A DNA stretch of 64,000 bases from Streptomyces abikoensis (GTDB lineage Bacteria; Actinomycetota; Actinomycetes; Streptomycetales; Streptomycetaceae). The first letter of the stretch is position 1, and every line of letters starts with the position of its first letter. The DNA lies in the NCBI RefSeq assembly GCF_014648775.1, contig NZ_BMRT01000003.1, positions 310,001 to 374,000 of the forward strand, in the 5' to 3' direction. Under the pieces are notes generated by a model. It did not search any database. It had not been told where the DNA came from and worked only from the letters and a program-made list of their open reading frames with translations. Shown one piece after another: positions 59,189 to 64,000 of this stretch. The position numbers were made by a program, and so were the translations under genes.

Positions 59189-59842
59189 TCACACGGCGGC
59201 GGGGCGGGTGCCGTACTCCAGGAGACGGTCGCTCAGCATCCCCTCGATCTCGTCGAGAACGACGAGCGCCGAGCGGGACGCCTCGGCGGCGGTGCGTCCC
59301 GCCACCAGCTCGCGCTGGATGTGCTCGACGACGTACGCCTGGATCCAGCCCAGCTGACCGGCCACCAGGGCGGGGAGCAGGGCGGATTCCTCCCCGGCCG
59401 CCGTCGCCTCCTCGGTGAGCACGTCGGCCACCAGGTCGGTGGCGCGCCGCCGCATGTCGAAGACCCGGGACCGGAGGGCCTGCGACTCCTCGATGACGCG
59501 CATGAACCGCTCGTACCCGTCGATGAGGCCCACGCGCGGCGAGACGGCCACGACCTCCGCGCGCAGGGCGCGCAGCACGGCCACGACCGGGGACTCGCCC
59601 GCGCGGCGGCCCCGGACGGCGGAGGCGAGCCACTCGACGGCGTCGTCCTCGCGGTCGAGGAAGAGGTCCTCTTTCGACCCGAAGTAGTTGTAAACGGTAT
59701 TGACGGACACGTCCGCGGCCGAGGCGATGTCCGCGATCGTCACCGTGACGAAGCCGTGCTCCAGGAACAGGCCGGTCGCGATGTCCGAGATGTGCTGCCT
59801 GGTCTGCCGCTTCTTCCGCTCCCTGAGCCCTTCTCCCGTCAT
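59189..59842 (-). CDS. TetR-family transcriptional regulator
   Basis: This protein has 217 residues from ATG 59842 (GTG 59848 is a possible alternative). The HTH is VTIADIASAADVSVNTVYNYFGSKEDLFLDRED, with the basic RERKKRQTRQHISDIAT helix before it. The C-terminal domain contains ERFMRVIEESQALRSRVFDMRRR, of the type found with drug-exporter genes. It is divergent from a DrrA/DrrB-type ABC pair across 96 bp with direct repeats, so it probably represses that exporter. Confidence 0.9.
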   Translation of the reverse strand: MTGEGLRERKKRQTRQHISDIATGLFLEHGFVTVTIADIASAADVSVNTVYNYFGSKEDLFLDREDDAVEWLASAVRGRRAGESPVVAVLRALRAEVVAVSPRVGLIDGYERFMRVIEESQALRSRVFDMRRRATDLVADVLTEEATAAGEESALLPALVAGQLGWIQAYVVEHIQRELVAGRTAAEASRSALVVLDEIEGMLSDRLLEYGTRPAAV

Positions 59843-59864
59843 GTCCACATCGTAGCTTCGCTGA

Positions 59865-59917
59865 GTCCACTGAAAACTTGCGTCCACAGAAAACTTGGAG
59901 GCATTGCAAACTTTCAG
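59865..59917. promoter_or_regulatory. direct and inverted repeats between tetR and the ABC exporter
   Basis: GTCCACTGAAAACTTG (59865-59880) and GTCCACAGAAAACTTG (59882-59897) are direct repeats at 17-nt spacing. CTGAAAACTTGC (59870-59881) and GCAAACTTTCAG (59906-59917) are inverted with ten of twelve matching. They occupy most of the 96-bp divergent promoter, consistent with cooperative repressor binding. Confidence 0.55.
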
Positions 59918-59938
59918 CGGCTCTGCTTTTCTTGGGGC

Positions 59939-60739
<801 letters not shown>

Positions 60740-60759
60740 CCCACCAGGAGCCAGGCCCC

Positions 60760-61515
60760 GTGCGCACCCTCCTCTCCGACACCGCCCTGGTCTTCGGCCG
60801 GTACGCCCGCCAGACCCTGCGCTCGAAGGCCGCCATGACCTTCGGCGCCCTGATGCCCGCGCTCTACCTCGTCCTCTACGGCCCGCTGCTCACCGACATG
60901 CCGCTCGGCGGTACGGGCTCCTCCTGGCAGGTCCTCGTCCCGGGGCTGCTGCTGCAACTCGCCCTGTTCGGCGCGGCCTTCGCGGGCATGAGCCTGATCA
61001 TCGAAAAGCAGCACGGCATCGTCGACCGGATGCGGGTGACCCCGGTCAGCCGGCTCGCCCTGCTGCTGGGGCGCGTCCTGCGGGACGCCGCGCTGCTCAC
61101 CGCGCAGGCCGGCGTGATCGTCCTCGTCGCCGTGGCCATGGGGCTGCGGGCGCCGCTGCCCGGCGTCCTGCTGGGCTTCGCCTTCACGGCGGCGCTGGCC
61201 CTCTCGCTGGCGGCCCTGTCCTACGCGCTGGCCATGAAGGCCGCCGCGCCCATGTCCTTCGCCCCGCTCGTCAACACGGTCACCATGCCGACCATGCTGC
61301 TCTCCGGTCTGCTGCTGCCCATGTCCCTCGCGCCCGGCTGGCTCGACGCCCTCTCCCATGTGATGCCGTTGCGCTATCTGGTGGACGCGGTCCGCGCCGC
61401 GTTCGTCGGCCACTACGCCGACCCGGCACTGGCCCGCGGCGCCCTGGCGGCCCTCATACTGATGGCCGTCTCGGTGGCGGCCGGCACGCGGTACTTCCGC
61501 AGGGCGGGTGCGTAG
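60760..61515 (+). CDS. ABC-2 type permease, DrrB type
   Basis: This protein has 251 residues from GTG 60760, with CAGGAG upstream. It has six helices, with a central segment PGLLLQLALFGAAFAGMSLIIEKQHGIVDRMRVTPVSRLALLLGRVLRDA containing the typical ABC-2 loop. The C-terminal LPMSLAPGWLDALSHVMPLRYLVDAVRAAFVG motif is also characteristic. Together with the DrrA-like ATPase it forms an exporter, probably controlled by the divergent TetR. Confidence 0.92.
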   Translation: MRTLLSDTALVFGRYARQTLRSKAAMTFGALMPALYLVLYGPLLTDMPLGGTGSSWQVLVPGLLLQLALFGAAFAGMSLIIEKQHGIVDRMRVTPVSRLALLLGRVLRDAALLTAQAGVIVLVAVAMGLRAPLPGVLLGFAFTAALALSLAALSYALAMKAAAPMSFAPLVNTVTMPTMLLSGLLLPMSLAPGWLDALSHVMPLRYLVDAVRAAFVGHYADPALARGALAALILMAVSVAAGTRYFRRAGA

Positions 61516-61528
61516 CTACGCTCGTCCT

Positions 61529-62101
61529 ATGGTCCATCTGACGCGCATCTACACCCGCACCGGCGACGACGGCACGACCGCCCTCGGCGACATGAGCCGC
61601 ACCGTCAAGACCGACACCCGCATCGCGGCCTACGCCGACGCCAACGAGGCGAACGCCGCGATCGGGGTGGCCATCGCGCTCGGGCAGCTCCCCGAGGAGA
61701 TCGTGAAGGTCCTCGTCCGGGTGCAGAACGACCTCTTCGACGTGGGCGCGGATCTGGCGACCCCGGTGGTGGAGGACCCCAAGTACCCGCCGCTGCGGGT
61801 CGAGCAGACCTACATCGACCGGCTGGAGGCGGACTGCGACCACTTCCTGGAGCCGCTGGAGAAGCTGCGCAGCTTCATCCTCCCGGGAGGCACACCGGGC
61901 GCGGCGCTGCTCCACCAGGCGTGCACGGTGGCACGACGGGCGGAGCGGTCGACGTGGGCGGCGCTGGAGATGCACGGCGACACGATGAACCATCTGACGG
62001 CGACGTATCTGAACCGGCTGTCGGACCTGCTGTTCATCCTGGCGCGGTCGGCGAACCAGGAGGTCGGCGACATCCTGTGGGTACCGGGCGAGAACCGGTA
62101 G
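61529..62101 (+). CDS. cob(I)alamin adenosyltransferase, PduO type
   Basis: This protein has 190 residues from ATG 61529. It converts cob(I)alamin to adenosylcobalamin, the cofactor of IcmA and methylmalonyl-CoA mutase. The ATP-binding N-terminal TRIYTRTGDDGTTALGD, FDVGADLATP, FILPGGTPGAALLHQACTVARRAERS and NRLSDLLFILARSAN motifs are all canonical for PduO/MMAB. It lies 13 bp after the DrrB-like permease, so may be read through from it, but the link is positional only. It is thematically linked to icmA and meaB, over 20 kb away. Confidence 0.94.
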   Translation: MVHLTRIYTRTGDDGTTALGDMSRTVKTDTRIAAYADANEANAAIGVAIALGQLPEEIVKVLVRVQNDLFDVGADLATPVVEDPKYPPLRVEQTYIDRLEADCDHFLEPLEKLRSFILPGGTPGAALLHQACTVARRAERSTWAALEMHGDTMNHLTATYLNRLSDLLFILARSANQEVGDILWVPGENR

Positions 62102-62123
62102 GCCCCCGGGCCCGCCCCGGCCC

Positions 62124-62162
62124 CCCCGGCGAGGGGGTGCCAGGGGCGGAGCCCCCTGGGAA
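62124..62162. terminator. GC-rich hairpin between adenosyltransferase and chitinase
   Basis: CCAGGGG and CCCCTGG pair around CGGAGC. The GGGGCGGAGCCCCCTGG core is a motif I recognise from many Streptomyces intergenic regions. It lies between the two convergent stops. Confidence 0.6.
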
Positions 62163-62203
62163 ACGGTGAAAGGGTGGGTCCGGGGGTCAGCCCGCCGCAG
62201 GCG

Positions 62204-64000
62204 CTACCTCAGCCCACTGTCCACGGCATTCATCAGCGTCCCGCTGTCCCCCGACATCTCCCAGATCATCACCCCACCCAGCTTCTTCCCCTTCAGCCAC
62301 GCCGTCTTCTTCCCGATCGACCACGCGTCGTCGAACGTCCACCACTGCCCACCGTCCCCGGTGTACCCGTACGTCGCCACCGACGCCTCGTCGTGGTAGA
62401 CGGTCAGATTCGGCACGGACGCCAGCAGGTTGTCGTAGCCGCGCGTCCCGGACTCCTCCGGGAACTGCCCCGGCGCCGCGCCCCCGGCGGCCTGCCACAC
62501 CCCGTGCGCGCCGCCGTCCGCGACCTGCTGCCAGCCCCGGCCGTAGAAGGCCAGCCCCACGACGACCTTGCGGGGGTCGACGCCCGCGTCGAGGTAGGTC
62601 TGGACGGTCTTGTCCACGCTGAACTTCGTGCTGTACGGGTCCTTCGCGTCGGCGTACAGGTTCCCCTGGTGGCCGGTCCGGTTGGGCTCCCAGCTGTTGT
62701 CGCTGCCGGAGCCGTGGAAGTCGTAGCCCTGGACGTTGGCGAAGTCCATGTAGTCGAAGACGCTGGGCGTGCCGTCCTTGGTGGTGATGTCCCAGCCCGC
62801 GTCGATCTTCGCGGGGTCGGCCGGGGTGAAGGCGGTCAGCAGGTACTTCTTCCCCGTCGCCTGGCTCAGCGCGTCCAGCTGCTTGCGGAACTCCGCGAAG
62901 AGCAGCAGGTTGTCGGCCTTGTCGTCCTTGGAGACGTGGTTGCCGGCGTGGCCGTCCGAGCCCGGCCACTCCCAGTCGATGTCGAAGCCGTCGAAGATCC
63001 CGGCCGCCGTGCCGGGGCCGCCACGGCCGTTCGACACGGGCAGATCACCCTTGATGTACATGTCGATACAGGACTTGACGAACTTCTGCCGCGACGCGTC
63101 CGTCTTCGCGACGTCCGAGAAGTACTTGCTGTAGGTCCAGCCGCCGATGGAGATATTGATCTTCAGCTTGGGGTACTTGGCCTTGAGCTTCCTCAGCTGG
63201 TTGTAGTTGCCGGCCAGCTTCTGGTCCCAGGTGTCGCCCACGCCGTCGACGGACTCGCCCGCGCCGAAGCCCTTCTCGTAATCGGCCCAGGAGTCACCCG
63301 CGCCGTCGCCCTGGTTGGGGTCCTGGGGGCCGGGGGTGGTGGCCTTGGTGACGCCGTTGAGGCAGGTCAGATTGACGGGGTCGATGTTGGAGAAGGCGTA
63401 GTTGAGATGGGTGAGCTTCGCGGCGGCGCCCGTGGCGTCCAGGGACTTCACGGTGTAGCCGCGCCCGTAGATCCCCCACTGCACGAAGTAGCCGACCCTG
63501 GCGTAATCGCCGTCCGGCTGGGGGTCGCCGCCGCCCCCGCCCGTGGTCCGTACGGTCAGCGGGGCGCTGGCCGGGCCGGTGCGGTCGGCGGTGTCCCGGG
63601 CGACGACGGTGTAGGTGTACTGGGTGCCCGCGCTCAGCCCGGAGTCGGTGTACGCGAGCTTGGCGACCGTCGCGACCTTCGCGCCCGAGCGGTAGACGTC
63701 GTAGTTCTTGATGCCCTTGCCGCTCGTCGCGGCCGTCCACTTCAGCGCGACGCTGTTCGCGGTGACGGACGAGGCCGTCGGGGTGCCCGGCGCGCCCGGC
63801 GGTTCGTCGCCGGGTGAGGAGCCGTCACAGCCGCCGCCGTTGACCTTGCAGCCGGTGGGGCTGCCGTCGCCCGCGGCGACGAAGCCGAAGGTGACGCTCG
63901 CGCCGGGTGCGATCGTGCCGTTGTACTCGCGGTTCTTGCCGGTGAAGTGCGTTCCGGAGCTGCTGACCAGGGCGTCCCAGTAGGAGCCGACCGTCGTCGT
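62204..64000 (-). CDS. GH18 chitinase with CBM2 and FnIII domains (N-terminus outside window)
   Basis: The frame is open to the right edge, giving 598 residues of the C-terminal part. Visible first is the end of a CBM2-type binding domain (FTGKNREYNGTIAPGASVTFGF). A short Cys-containing linker and a fibronectin III domain follow (PGTPTASSVTANSVALKWTA). After a Gly-rich linker comes the GH18 barrel, beginning VGYFVQWGIYGRGY. Its catalytic motif is FDGFDIDWEWPG (DxxDxDxE intact), and substrate-site QGYDFHGSGSDNSWEPN and LAFYGRGW are present. It hydrolyses chitin outside the cell. The signal peptide and promoter are beyond the window. Confidence 0.94.
   Translation of the reverse strand, partial: TTTVGSYWDALVSSSGTHFTGKNREYNGTIAPGASVTFGFVAAGDGSPTGCKVNGGGCDGSSPGDEPPGAPGTPTASSVTANSVALKWTAATSGKGIKNYDVYRSGAKVATVAKLAYTDSGLSAGTQYTYTVVARDTADRTGPASAPLTVRTTGGGGGDPQPDGDYARVGYFVQWGIYGRGYTVKSLDATGAAAKLTHLNYAFSNIDPVNLTCLNGVTKATTPGPQDPNQGDGAGDSWADYEKGFGAGESVDGVGDTWDQKLAGNYNQLRKLKAKYPKLKINISIGGWTYSKYFSDVAKTDASRQKFVKSCIDMYIKGDLPVSNGRGGPGTAAGIFDGFDIDWEWPGSDGHAGNHVSKDDKADNLLLFAEFRKQLDALSQATGKKYLLTAFTPADPAKIDAGWDITTKDGTPSVFDYMDFANVQGYDFHGSGSDNSWEPNRTGHQGNLYADAKDPYSTKFSVDKTVQTYLDAGVDPRKVVVGLAFYGRGWQQVADGGAHGVWQAAGGAAPGQFPEESGTRGYDNLLASVPNLTVYHDEASVATYGYTGDGGQWWTFDDAWSIGKKTAWLKGKKLGGVMIWEMSGDSGTLMNAVDSGLR

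Overview
The window is a high-GC actinobacterial chromosome segment. It carries Scy and FilP (tip-growth coiled-coil proteins), NucS, DUF397, DUF6230 and DUF6114 proteins, a sugar importer without its own ATPase, and GTG starts with strong Shine-Dalgarno sequences, so it is almost certainly Streptomyces. From memory, the order from pfkA to the chitinase parallels the S. coelicolor SCO5426 to about SCO5376 stretch, read in reverse. That is recollection, not a search.

Region 1 (1-17.3 kb) is the more accessory part. It holds two serine hydrolases (the first cut by the window edge), a TauD-like dioxygenase, and a broken DUF397/anti-sigma-type ATPase locus. A C4-dicarboxylate carrier is divergent from its two-component system. 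A sugar ABC importer has its two permease genes 3.5 kb apart, with a VOC protein, two CBS-domain proteins and hypotheticals between them. A MacB-like ABC pair ends at a strong terminator and a Streptomyces-type intergenic repeat.

Region 2 (17.5-23.7 kb) is the lower-glycolysis and acetate-overflow block: pfkA, divergent from pta-ackA-pyk. Region 3 (23.7-28.7 kb) holds a secreted/membrane DUF6230-DUF6114-hypothetical operon, a thioredoxin-TPR protein and a TetR regulator with a clear palindrome. Region 4 (28.7-39.9 kb) holds icmA, meaB, a thiolase and methylmalonyl-CoA epimerase, a B12-linked acyl-CoA set. Interspersed are MarR regulators, an MFS exporter, two DUF3817 proteins, a thiamine-binding-type protein and three consecutive AIM24-family genes. 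A perfect TGTGA-N6-TCACA site lies ahead of the AIM24 genes.

Region 5 (40.0-46.2 kb) is scy-filP. Scy is about 1690 residues, longer than the S. coelicolor protein as I remember it, and contains near-identical internal DNA repeats. Region 6 (46.3-64 kb) has two paralogous ABC modules around a cyclotransferase-like gene, an LLM-type oxidoreductase, a SCO5389-family protein and nucS. It continues with a large ATPase-like membrane protein with a degenerate P-loop, a STAS protein, 3-hydroxybutyryl-CoA dehydrogenase, a TetR/DrrAB-type exporter locus, a PduO-type cobalamin adenosyltransferase and a GH18 chitinase cut by the right edge.

No tRNA, rRNA, CRISPR array, transposase or integrase was recognised. 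The points most worth checking are the enlarged Scy, the AIM24 trio with its Crp-like site, the degraded DUF397/ATPase locus, the ATPase-like protein with Arg in place of the Walker A Lys, and several palindromes in divergent promoters.
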